From: Clostridia bacterium | GTDB taxonomy: Bacteria > Bacillota > Clostridia > Christensenellales > Aristaeellaceae | NCBI GenBank assembly: GCA_017936375.1 | Contig: JAGBFR010000040.1 | Coordinates: 1-38,617 of the forward strand | Direction of reading: 5' to 3' | DNA length: 38,617 bases | Shown here: piece by piece, positions 24,373 to 31,195 of the stretch | Numbering within the stretch: position 1 is the first letter of the stretch | How the letters are laid out: each line of letters begins with the position of its first letter | The notes under the pieces: model-generated | Told to the model about the DNA's origin: nothing | Databases searched by the model: none | The model's input: the letters and a program-made list of their open reading frames with translations, nothing else | Translations under genes and position numbers: made by a program

Positions 24373-24404
24373 TATAGTAAATTATGATTCCCGGAATTCT
24401 TCCA

Positions 24405-24410
24405 TATAAT
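24405..24410 (+). promoter_or_regulatory. -10 box of the XRE gene
   Basis: TATAAT lies 30 bases before the ATG at 24440. The -35 17 bases upstream is TTATGA (weak). It places the transcript start downstream of the ATG at 24419, supporting the later start. Confidence 0.45.
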
Positions 24411-24439
24411 CAACCCAGATGAATCAAGAGGGGATCATT

Positions 24440-24682
24440 ATGCTGCAAAACGAAATCACCGATTATGGCCGCATTGAAATGCGCATCGACGCTCTGCTTG
24501 CTGAGCGCGGCATCTCCAAGAATCGCATCTGCAAGGATCTGGACATCCCGCGTCCAAACTTCAATCGCTACTGCCGTAATGACTTCCAGCGGATCGACAC
24601 AGGTCTTTTATGCAAGCTCTGCGCCTATCTGAATGTCACGGTCGGCGAGCTGATCGTCTATAAGAAGGCCGGGGAGGATTAA
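24440..24682 (+). CDS. Small XRE/Cro-type helix-turn-helix regulator
   Basis: 80 residues from the ATG at 24440, chosen over the upstream ATG (24419) because GAGGGG lies 6 bases before it and a -10 box sits too close to the earlier codon. Almost the whole protein is a Cro/C1-type (HTH_26) domain: RIDALLAERGISKNRICKDL, then IPRPNFNRYC as recognition helix, then TGLLCKLCAYLNVTVGELI. Such single-domain proteins bind short palindromes. It is divergent from the SLOG gene, and the 24344-24358 palindrome is the natural target. It is followed by a hairpin terminator. Confidence 0.8.
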   Translation: MLQNEITDYGRIEMRIDALLAERGISKNRICKDLDIPRPNFNRYCRNDFQRIDTGLLCKLCAYLNVTVGELIVYKKAGED

Positions 24683-24717
24683 CCCCCTCAGGCTGCATCA
24701 TCCATGTTCTTCTGTAG

Positions 24718-24743
24718 GGGAGGGGCTTTGCCCCTCCCTTTTT
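24718..24743 (+). terminator. Terminator of the XRE gene
   Basis: Perfect 9-bp stem GGGAGGGGC-ttt-GCCCCTCCC followed by TTTTT. The hairpin belongs to a module that recurs in weaker form at 27435-27460. Confidence 0.8.
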
Positions 24744-25146
24744 CGCGCCGCAGCGCAATGCTTGCAGGGCTTCCACCCATCTTTGCCCTGTGGCGCATCG
24801 CCGCAAAGAGGCTTGTTTGCTTGCGTGTCAGGGTTACGACTCTGTTAGGCCCCACCCACCCGATCCGGGGAGCCTGCATAGTCGCGGTGTTCCACCGCTC
24901 CTTGCAGTTCCCCACGCTCCGCCTCGCTTCTTCGATCCGGGAACAGTAATGGTCGCGCAAGCGCTCCCTTACAGTTCCGATCTCCATCTCGCTGTTTCGC
25001 CCACTGGGCGCGCTCGATTCCGATCCCACCGGGCGCGCTCGGCTTCGGTGCCAATTTCTTCCGCGCCCTGCCGCAGCAGGGTTCCCCCGTATCCCCAAAG
25101 CCTTCCCCCTATGGGGAAGGGATCGAAGCCTGCACCGCCCCTCAAA
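24744..25146. repeat. Mosaic of dispersed intergenic modules, no gene
   Basis: About 400 bases without a convincing gene. It carries an inverted relative of the 22400-22440 module (24865-24913), two CACTGGGCGCGCTCG/CACCGGGCGCGCTCGG direct repeats (about 25011 and 25028), a CGCGCCCTGCCGCAGCAGGG module similar to 12453-12475, and the CCTTCCCC...GGGGAAGG hairpin shared with 22332-22364. The open frames in it are by-products of its GC-rich composition. Confidence 0.65.
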
Positions 25147-25176
25147 TTGACAGTCCCTTTCCGCACATGATATAAT
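25147..25176 (+). promoter_or_regulatory. Consensus sigma-A promoter of the large membrane-protein gene
   Basis: TTGACA (25147-25152) and TATAAT (25171-25176), both perfect, 18 bases apart, 29 bases before the ATG. It starts immediately where the repeat mosaic ends. Confidence 0.85.
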
Positions 25177-25205
25177 ACCACAGATCACAATCCGGAGGCC
25201 ATGTT

Positions 25206-27365
25206 ATGAATCAAGCCATGCTGTTCATCGTCTCGCTCTGCGGCTATATGTTTCTGCTGTACGCCCTCTTCCGCGGCAAAAAGTCCGCGCTCTATCCCGC
25301 GCTCACCGTTTCCGCCATCACGGCGCTGAGCCTGCCCGCCGCGCTTGCGGGCGTTCTGGCTTCCTATTATCAGGCCGTGTATGCCGGCGGCTTTGCCGCC
25401 TTTGCGCTGGGCGCGCTCTGGCTCCTCAAGCCGGAGAAGCGCCGCCATAGACAGTGGCAGCCCCGCAGAACCCGCGCCCGCCAGCTGGAGCAGCTTGCGC
25501 GGCTCTATCCGCTGCTCGTCTTCGCCGTGCTCGCCATCGCGTTCTTCCCGCTGTTTACGGGCCGCTTCCTCCACGCCTATGACGACTTCACGCATTGGGG
25601 AAGGATCGCTCGCATCATCTCCACAGAATACCGTCTCCCCGTCGAGGCAGATCAGCTCTCTCACGCAGCCTACCCGCCCGGCAGCGCGCTGTTCATCGGC
25701 TATGCCTCCAGCGTGCTCGGCGCCTCCCACGGCGTATGGACCTATGCCCAGCTGGTCATGAATCTCTCCTTCTGGGTCTCCCTGCTGGTCATCGGCAAGA
25801 GCGCCCTGCATCAGGCTGTGCTCACCCTCTTCGTCCTGCTGTTCGCCAATTATAATATCAACCCCGATCTGCTCAGCGTCGATAACCTTCTCTCCGGCGC
25901 TGCAGTCGCCGCGCTGATGGTGTTTACCGCAGATGACGAGTCCTCCGGCGCAGACTTCCTCGCGCTCGGCCTGATCATGTCCGCGCTCGTCCTCATCAAG
26001 AACAGCGGCATCCTCTTCTTTGTCCTGATCACCGCCTACGCCGTCTGTCTGTATGTCCGCCGCGAGGAAGAATTCTCGCCGTGGATGCTCGCGCTTCTGC
26101 TTCCGCTGGCGCTTCTTGCCGCATGGCATCTCTATGTCGGCACAGCGTTTTCCGGCGTTTCCAATCATCAAGTCTCCCTGACCTACTATCAGCAGGTTCT
26201 CAGTGAAAAGACGTCTGCCGACATCCTCCTCATCCTCCGCCGCTTCCTCACGCTGCTCGTTCAGCCGATGCAGAATCGCGTGCTCCTGTTCGCCCTCGCC
26301 TATCCGGCGATCTATGCCGTCCTGCGCCGTCAGGATCTCCTGCAGGACCTCAGGCATGTCCTCATTTTCTCTCTCGTGCTGTTTATCGTGTATGAGATCG
26401 GCATCCTGCTGATGTATATCTTCAGCATGCCCATGGCCGAGTTCATCGCGCAGAACGGCCGGGACTATAACCGTCATAACAATACCCTCACCGCAGTCCT
26501 CGCCAGTCTTTTGCTCACGCTGATCTTCAGCATCCGCTTCCCGGATGACGAAGAGGAGCACGACGCCGCCCGGCACATCACCTCCGCGCTCTCCGTGGCC
26601 GCGATCGTGCTGGTCACCTTCGCGGCCTATACCTCCTACAGGATCATCCTGTCCGTCGACCACCGCATCAGCCTCCACGAGACCGCCTATCACTTTTCTC
26701 AGATGAGCGACCGGCTCTCCGCCATCCCCGCCGACAGCCAGTCGATTGTCTTTCTCAGCGAAGCAGACTCCAAGGAAGATCAGCGGCATATCGCCCGGTA
26801 TTATCTAAGCTCAGCGGACGTCGAGCTTGTCCACGACCGCGACGAGGCGCTCGCCCTGTATGATATGGAGCCGTGGCGCTATCTGATCGACCTGCATGAG
26901 GGCACGATTCAGGAGCCGACGCAGACCCGCGGCGTCGAGCTCTTCGCGGAGTCCTATACCAATCGCTACAACAATCTGCTCAGCTCCGTGGGCTATAAGG
27001 AGAATACGCGCTTCTCCGCCAGCAACGCCAAGGACGTCAGCTGCCGGGGCTGGGACATCACGGGCTATATCCCCGCCCATTCCGGCGACATTCTGCGCCT
27101 GCATAACGTCGTCTGGTCGCCGACGGATGAAAACGACGCGCGCGGCGGCGTGATGTGGTACGGCAGGGACATGAATTACCTCGACAGATCGGCCTTTGTT
27201 TCCGAGGCTTCCCTTGCCGCATGGGATCCCGTCTATGACGAGGCCGGCAACATCGTGCAGCTCACCGTTCCGGAGAACATCTCGGCGGAGACCCATTATC
27301 TGCGTATCACCGCGCAGGACATCCGCCATCTCTCCGTCGTCACCGTCAACGAGGAGATCCGCTGA
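25206..27365 (+). CDS. Large polytopic membrane protein, GT-C glycosyltransferase-like
   Basis: 719 residues with GGAGG 7 bases upstream of the ATG. Roughly 11-13 membrane helices occupy residues 1-485, followed by a soluble C-terminal domain (about 490-719) rich in beta strands and aromatic residues. After the first helices an extracytoplasmic loop contains AYDDFTHWGR and then AAYPPGSALF. Acidic residues in the first large loop followed by a Y-P-P-G stretch are typical of GT-C enzymes that use polyprenyl-phosphate sugars. A role in glycosylating surface polymers or proteins is therefore possible but unproven. No partner genes are adjacent; it has a strong promoter and its own terminator. I do not recognise a named family. 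Confidence 0.65.
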   Translation: MNQAMLFIVSLCGYMFLLYALFRGKKSALYPALTVSAITALSLPAALAGVLASYYQAVYAGGFAAFALGALWLLKPEKRRHRQWQPRRTRARQLEQLARLYPLLVFAVLAIAFFPLFTGRFLHAYDDFTHWGRIARIISTEYRLPVEADQLSHAAYPPGSALFIGYASSVLGASHGVWTYAQLVMNLSFWVSLLVIGKSALHQAVLTLFVLLFANYNINPDLLSVDNLLSGAAVAALMVFTADDESSGADFLALGLIMSALVLIKNSGILFFVLITAYAVCLYVRREEEFSPWMLALLLPLALLAAWHLYVGTAFSGVSNHQVSLTYYQQVLSEKTSADILLILRRFLTLLVQPMQNRVLLFALAYPAIYAVLRRQDLLQDLRHVLIFSLVLFIVYEIGILLMYIFSMPMAEFIAQNGRDYNRHNNTLTAVLASLLLTLIFSIRFPDDEEEHDAARHITSALSVAAIVLVTFAAYTSYRIILSVDHRISLHETAYHFSQMSDRLSAIPADSQSIVFLSEADSKEDQRHIARYYLSSADVELVHDRDEALALYDMEPWRYLIDLHEGTIQEPTQTRGVELFAESYTNRYNNLLSSVGYKENTRFSASNAKDVSCRGWDITGYIPAHSGDILRLHNVVWSPTDENDARGGVMWYGRDMNYLDRSAFVSEASLAAWDPVYDEAGNIVQLTVPENISAETHYLRITAQDIRHLSVVTVNEEIR

Positions 27366-27383
27366 TCTTATACCACAATCTGC

Positions 27384-27411
27384 AAAAGGAGGAGCTTTCC
27401 CCTCCTTTTTT
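27384..27411 (+). terminator. Terminator of the large membrane-protein gene
   Basis: AAAAGGAGG/CCTCCTTTT stem with an 8-base loop and TTTTTT tail, 20 bases after the stop codon. Confidence 0.85.
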
Positions 27412-27434
27412 CGTGCCGCATAATCCGTCCCTCC

Positions 27435-27474
27435 CGTAGGGGAGGGGCTCTGCTCCTCCCTTCCCGCGCCGCAG
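27435..27474. repeat. Dispersed GTAGGGGAGGGGC hairpin module
   Basis: GTAGGGGAGGGGCTCTGCTCCTCCC followed by CGCGCCGCAG is a diverged copy of the module at 24714-24756. It lies between the membrane-protein terminator and the broken response regulator. Confidence 0.6.
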
Positions 27475-27524
27475 AGCGGTAATAAAAGACGCCCCTTACG
27501 GAGCGGCTTATTATATTAAGTTTG

Positions 27525-27726
27525 CTCAGCCGATTACTGCATGACCAATCCCGTGGATCTGATCCTGATGGACATCTGCACAGCCATGGACGCCAACGGC
27601 ATCGAAGTCGCCGAGAAACTCAAAAAGCGATTCCCGCATATCAGGATCATCATCATCACCAGCCAGCTGGAATACAGCTACAAAAACATAAGCCGCCTCA
27701 GGAAAGGCGGCAAGATATCAGGTTGA
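27525..27726 (+). pseudogene. Broken response-regulator receiver fragment
   Basis: The translation from codon TGC at about 27525 gives SADYCMTNPVDLILMD... up to LEYSYK. It matches residues about 38-92 of the intact-looking receiver encoded at 34085-34719, and the DNA is about 90% identical over roughly 160 bases. The start, the first two strands of the receiver, everything after the fourth strand and the whole DNA-binding domain are missing. An in-frame TAA lies just upstream. After the match the sequence jumps directly into the double-terminator repeat that in the other locus lies about 600 bases further on. So this is an internally deleted duplicate, not a gene. Confidence 0.85.
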
Positions 27727-27833
27727 TTGAAACTGGGTAAAAAAGAACTCACCAAGCATTTCTACTTGGTGAGTTTGTGGCTAAAGGGGTAAATTGTGAT
27801 ACAAGGGACGGATGTGGGATTGGGTGGGTGCAT
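27688..27833. repeat. Double-terminator repeat, copy 1
   Basis: Two hairpins: GCCGCCT/AGGCGGC (27692-27711) and AACTCACCAAG/CTTGGTGAGTT (27746-27775), read on the minus strand as tandem terminators with CTTTTTT after the second stem. The bases from 27776 to 27833 (including GATACAAGGGACGGAT and ATTGGGTGGGTGCAT) are shared with copy 3. On the minus strand it follows the SPFH operon, which it can terminate. Confidence 0.8.
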
Positions 27834-27897
27834 GGACATCAGAAACGATACCCCATTCCACTCCATTTTCCTTAGCATTCATCCATCCTAAACCAGC

Positions 27898-29286
27898 TCA
27901 CTGAATATCGCCCTCATCAAAAGGATCGCCGCACTCCGGGCAGAACCTCGGCGCTTTCGTGGGATCAGCGGGCTTCCAGCCGCACTTGTCGCACTGATAG
28001 ACAGGCAGCCCCGCAGGCTTCTTCGCGCCGCACTCAGCACAGAACTTGCCCTTGTTCACTGCGCCGCAGCTGCAGGTCCAGCCATCCTCGGCAGGTTTCT
28101 TCGCACCGCACTCCGGGCAGAATTTGCCCGTTACCATCGCGCCGCACGCGCACTTCCAGCCAGCCTGCGGTTCCGGCTTCCTGCTGCCGCATTCCGGGCA
28201 GAACTTGCCGGTCGCTGTCGCGCCGCATGCGCACTTCCAGCCATTTGCCGCACTTTGCTGCACGGGCTGCACCTGCTGCTGCGCGCCCATCTGGAAAAGC
28301 TGAGCCGCGTTCACGCCGCCGCCCTGTGCCATGTTCATGCCCATAAATCCGGTAAACGCGCCGCCCTGATTCTTCGCCGCATCCTGCATGGCCTGCGCCT
28401 GTGCGCCGACCAGATGCGCCGCCGCCATGTTCGCATTGCGGAAGACAGCGTTGCGCTGCAGCTCCTTGATCATGGCCTCGTCCTCTTCGGAAGCCTTCAC
28501 GGAGTTGACGCCGAAGGACACAACCTCCACGCCGCGCAGCTCCGCCCACTTGGAGGAGAGCACCTCGTTAAGCGCCTCGGCAAGCTCCATGGTATGCCCC
28601 GGCAGCGCACTGTAACGGATGCCCATCTCGGAGATCTTGGCAAAGGCAGGCTGAAGAGCCGTCAGCAGCTCGCTCTTGAGCTGGCTGTCGATCTTATCTC
28701 GGGTATAATCGCCCTCGACATTGCCGCAGACATTGGTATAGAACAGAATCGGGTTGGTGATGCGGTAGCTGTATTCGCCGAAGCAGCGGATGGAGACGTC
28801 CATGTCAAGGCCGATGTTCGCATCCACCACGCGGAAGGGCACAGCGCCCGGCGTACCATACTTGTTGCCAATGATCTCCTTGGTATTGAAGTAGTACACG
28901 CGCTGATCCCTGCCCAGCTGGCCGCCGAAGGAGAAACGGTCAAACGCTTCCTTGAGCACAGCCTTGAGCTTCTCGGTATTAAAATCACCGTAGAGCAGCG
29001 TCGGCTGCGCATTGGTATCGAAGATATACTCGCCCGGCTCGGCGCAGAAATCGACGATTTTCCCCTGATCGACGATCATCATGCACTGACCATCGGCAAC
29101 GGCAACCACGGAGCCCTGAGAAATCACATTCTCATCCTCAACCTTGAAGCCAAAGACGCCCTTGGTCTTCTTCATCGCCTTGGTCGCCAGCACGCTCTCC
29201 GGCATCGCGTCGCAGTAGAAATACTCCTTCCACTGGCTTTCAAGCGTTCCGGTCACGGCGTTGATCGCAGCAGCAATCAGTCCCAT
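27898..29286 (-). CDS. SPFH-domain protein with four C-terminal zinc ribbons
   Basis: 462 residues. Residues about 1-300 form an SPFH/band-7-like domain of the YdjI/virion-core-like group (AINAVTGTLESQWKEYFYCD at the start, then VVEVVSFGVNSVKAS-type strands and an alpha-helical region), followed by a Gln/Met/Gly-rich linker. From residue 350 there are four Cys4 ribbons: CACG...CPECG twice, CSCG...CAECG, and CDKCG...CPECG. There is no N-terminal membrane helix. Such proteins form membrane-associated scaffolds. It is last in an operon after a zinc-ribbon membrane protein and a lipoprotein, suggesting a membrane-stress or envelope assembly. The partners' zinc ribbons are a shared theme. Confidence 0.85.
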   Translation of the reverse strand: MGLIAAAINAVTGTLESQWKEYFYCDAMPESVLATKAMKKTKGVFGFKVEDENVISQGSVVAVADGQCMMIVDQGKIVDFCAEPGEYIFDTNAQPTLLYGDFNTEKLKAVLKEAFDRFSFGGQLGRDQRVYYFNTKEIIGNKYGTPGAVPFRVVDANIGLDMDVSIRCFGEYSYRITNPILFYTNVCGNVEGDYTRDKIDSQLKSELLTALQPAFAKISEMGIRYSALPGHTMELAEALNEVLSSKWAELRGVEVVSFGVNSVKASEEDEAMIKELQRNAVFRNANMAAAHLVGAQAQAMQDAAKNQGGAFTGFMGMNMAQGGGVNAAQLFQMGAQQQVQPVQQSAANGWKCACGATATGKFCPECGSRKPEPQAGWKCACGAMVTGKFCPECGAKKPAEDGWTCSCGAVNKGKFCAECGAKKPAGLPVYQCDKCGWKPADPTKAPRFCPECGDPFDEGDIQ

Positions 29287-29307
29287 AGTGTTTCCCTCCT
29301 GAACGGT

Positions 29308-29865
29308 TTATTCTGTAAAGTCGATCACAAGTCCGCCTTGTGCGTCCGTGTTCATCTCACCGCGATTGAAATCGACGTATGGATTCCACAGCATCACGCT
29401 GCCCACGCTGTCCGCAATGATGACATGACAATCGTAGGACTCGCTGACATCCTCAAAATCGGAAAGATACAAATCCTCTTCCCACGGCGATGCGGCTGCG
29501 TTGCAGCGCAGCAGGAACGGATCGCCCGTTTCACTGTAATAAACCAGCTTCTCTCCGTCCTCCGAAAAATGCACAACCATCACCGTCGCGTCTGCATCCA
29601 ACGGGAGAATCAGATACAATTGCTTTCCCCCGCGAATGTCCACGACGCGCTCATCCGGCACGTCCATGGCAATGTCATACCAATCCTCGCCGAGGCCTGT
29701 GAGCACGGCGTCCAGATGCCTGCGCTCCTCAAGGATCGACCAGTCTCCGCCCATGCTCTCAGACACGAGCACAGCGCCGCAGAGCGGGGGCACTTCCTCC
29801 GCCGCAGCTGCACAGCCCCAAACAAGCAGGAGGCATGCAAGCAGCAGACCCAGATATTTCTTCAT
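29308..29865 (-). CDS. Small secreted or lipoprotein of unknown function
   Basis: 185 residues from the ATG at 29865 (GGAGGG 6 bases upstream); the longer open frame overlaps the upstream gene and is rejected. The signal peptide is MKKYLGLLLACLLLVWGCAAAAEE; the cysteine after VWG could be lipidated, or signal peptidase I could cut after AAA. The rest is a beta-rich domain with many acidic and aromatic residues, resembling SMI1/KNR4-like or DUF-type small domains only vaguely, and I do not recognise it. It lies 14 bases after the zinc-ribbon gene and 21 bases before the SPFH gene, so it is part of that operon and should sit on the outer face of the membrane. Confidence 0.7.
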   Translation of the reverse strand: MKKYLGLLLACLLLVWGCAAAAEEVPPLCGAVLVSESMGGDWSILEERRHLDAVLTGLGEDWYDIAMDVPDERVVDIRGGKQLYLILPLDADATVMVVHFSEDGEKLVYYSETGDPFLLRCNAAASPWEEDLYLSDFEDVSESYDCHVIIADSVGSVMLWNPYVDFNRGEMNTDAQGGLVIDFTE

Positions 29866-29879
29866 CAAGCTCCCTCCGA

Positions 29880-31169
29880 TCACGCCTTGTTTTCCTGCTT
29901 CTGCTCGATCTTTCTGCGCGTCTGCGTGGTATGGAGATAGTGATCGCGGCGGGTAAAGAGCTGGAAGGAATCCTTCACCACATAGTTGCCTGCGCCAAGC
30001 ACGCTTGCAGCCTGCTTGAGCTGGCTGACCAGCGCGCCATAGACCAGAACCGCCGCAAACAGCGCGACAACCGCCGCGCCCACAAGCGTACCGCTCGCCA
30101 GATTGCCCATGAAATAGAACACAGCGCACATGAGCGCAAACACCAGCGCAAACACGCCGCCGCCATACAGCCAGCTCTTCTTCGTATCCGCCGGGACGTC
30201 GCAGGTGAGCTTTCCGGTCTGGCCGTTGATGGCAAAGGTATAGGTCTTTCCGTCCTTCTCGGTGGTAATGAGCCACACAGGCATGAGCACCGGCGTAACC
30301 TTGCCTTCCTCGGTGTGGAAGCTCCTGCTGCGCGGGACGACGGAGGTGTAGCCGCTGACGGTATTGCGCAGCGCCTGCTCCATGCTGTTTTCCACGCGCT
30401 GACGGGCGCGCTCCTCGCAGTCGCTGCTGTCCACATCCGCATGATCCGCCATCGCGCCGGCGAGCACAGCGGGCACAAACGGCACCGCAGCGCTCAGATC
30501 ATAGGGCTCCAGGGATTCGGTGATCTTGTTATCCAGCTTCACGCTGCCATCCACCGGGATCGCTTCAAAGTCCATCATGCCAGCGCGGGAGACGAAGTAA
30601 TGCTCGGTATAGGTCACTTCCCACTCGCCCTCGCGGCGGGTATGCTTCTTCTCCGCATTAAATACGATGCGGCCGCCTGCACGGCAGTCAAAGAGCCAAT
30701 ACGGCACGTAGAGCTTGCGCATCTCGGCGATGCGGTTGCGGGTGTTCAGGAACACATTGGGCAGCAGCCTCTTGCCCTTGAAATAGTTTTCAAACTGAGA
30801 CTGCGCCTGCTCCTTGGTGACGGTAAAGGGAATGACCAGTTCCGGCTTCACGGCGCTGTCAATGCGCTCGGGCAGGACACTCGGGCTGCCGCAATAGGGG
30901 CACTCCGTGGCGGTGGTGGTCTCCTCGGTCATCAGATCCGCGCCGCATCCCTGGCAGATATAGGCGCGCATCTGCGCCGCTTCGCTCTCATCAAAGGTTT
31001 CAGTGGGCATATCGAACCGGATGCCGTCCGTCTGCTGCGGTTCATTCATCGCCTCCAGCGCGTCAAGCTCATAGCTGTTTCCGCAGGCGCCGCATTCCAG
31101 CTTGCCGCTCTCTGCGCCGTACGCAAGCGGCGCGCCGCAGCAGGGACACTGATACGCAATGGTACTCAT
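29880..31169 (-). CDS. TFIIB-type zinc-ribbon membrane protein
   Basis: 429 residues; AAGGG lies 6 bases before the ATG. Two zinc ribbons open the protein (CPCC...CGAC at 8-30 and CQGC...CPYC at about 70-95), followed by a soluble region with VPYWLFDC and a second related beta module (VLMPVWLITTEKDGKTYTFAINGQTG). Two adjacent membrane helices near residues 335-385 and a basic cytoplasmic tail finish it. This architecture is common in Clostridia and annotated only as a zinc-ribbon protein. It is the first gene of the operon with the lipoprotein and the SPFH protein. Only 26 bases separate its start from the divergent sensor gene, and no promoter is seen there. Confidence 0.82.
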   Translation of the reverse strand: MSTIAYQCPCCGAPLAYGAESGKLECGACGNSYELDALEAMNEPQQTDGIRFDMPTETFDESEAAQMRAYICQGCGADLMTEETTTATECPYCGSPSVLPERIDSAVKPELVIPFTVTKEQAQSQFENYFKGKRLLPNVFLNTRNRIAEMRKLYVPYWLFDCRAGGRIVFNAEKKHTRREGEWEVTYTEHYFVSRAGMMDFEAIPVDGSVKLDNKITESLEPYDLSAAVPFVPAVLAGAMADHADVDSSDCEERARQRVENSMEQALRNTVSGYTSVVPRSRSFHTEEGKVTPVLMPVWLITTEKDGKTYTFAINGQTGKLTCDVPADTKKSWLYGGGVFALVFALMCAVFYFMGNLASGTLVGAAVVALFAAVLVYGALVSQLKQAASVLGAGNYVVKDSFQLFTRRDHYLHTTQTRRKIEQKQENKA

Positions 31170-31195
31170 ACTCAGCCCTTCTTTCGCATTTATCA

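Noticed and set aside
24688-25188. Overlapping frames on both strands of the repeat mosaic
   Set aside because: Repeat-derived; the segment ends exactly at a promoter, and no frame has a start signal.
25185-26789. 534-codon minus-strand frame
   Set aside because: Antisense of the polytopic membrane protein, with a charged low-complexity sequence.
28255-29940. 561-codon plus-strand frame
   Set aside because: Antisense of the SPFH and lipoprotein genes.
29866-30276. Long N-terminal extension of the 29308 gene
   Set aside because: It overlaps the zinc-ribbon gene out of frame; the signal peptide at 29865 marks the real start.
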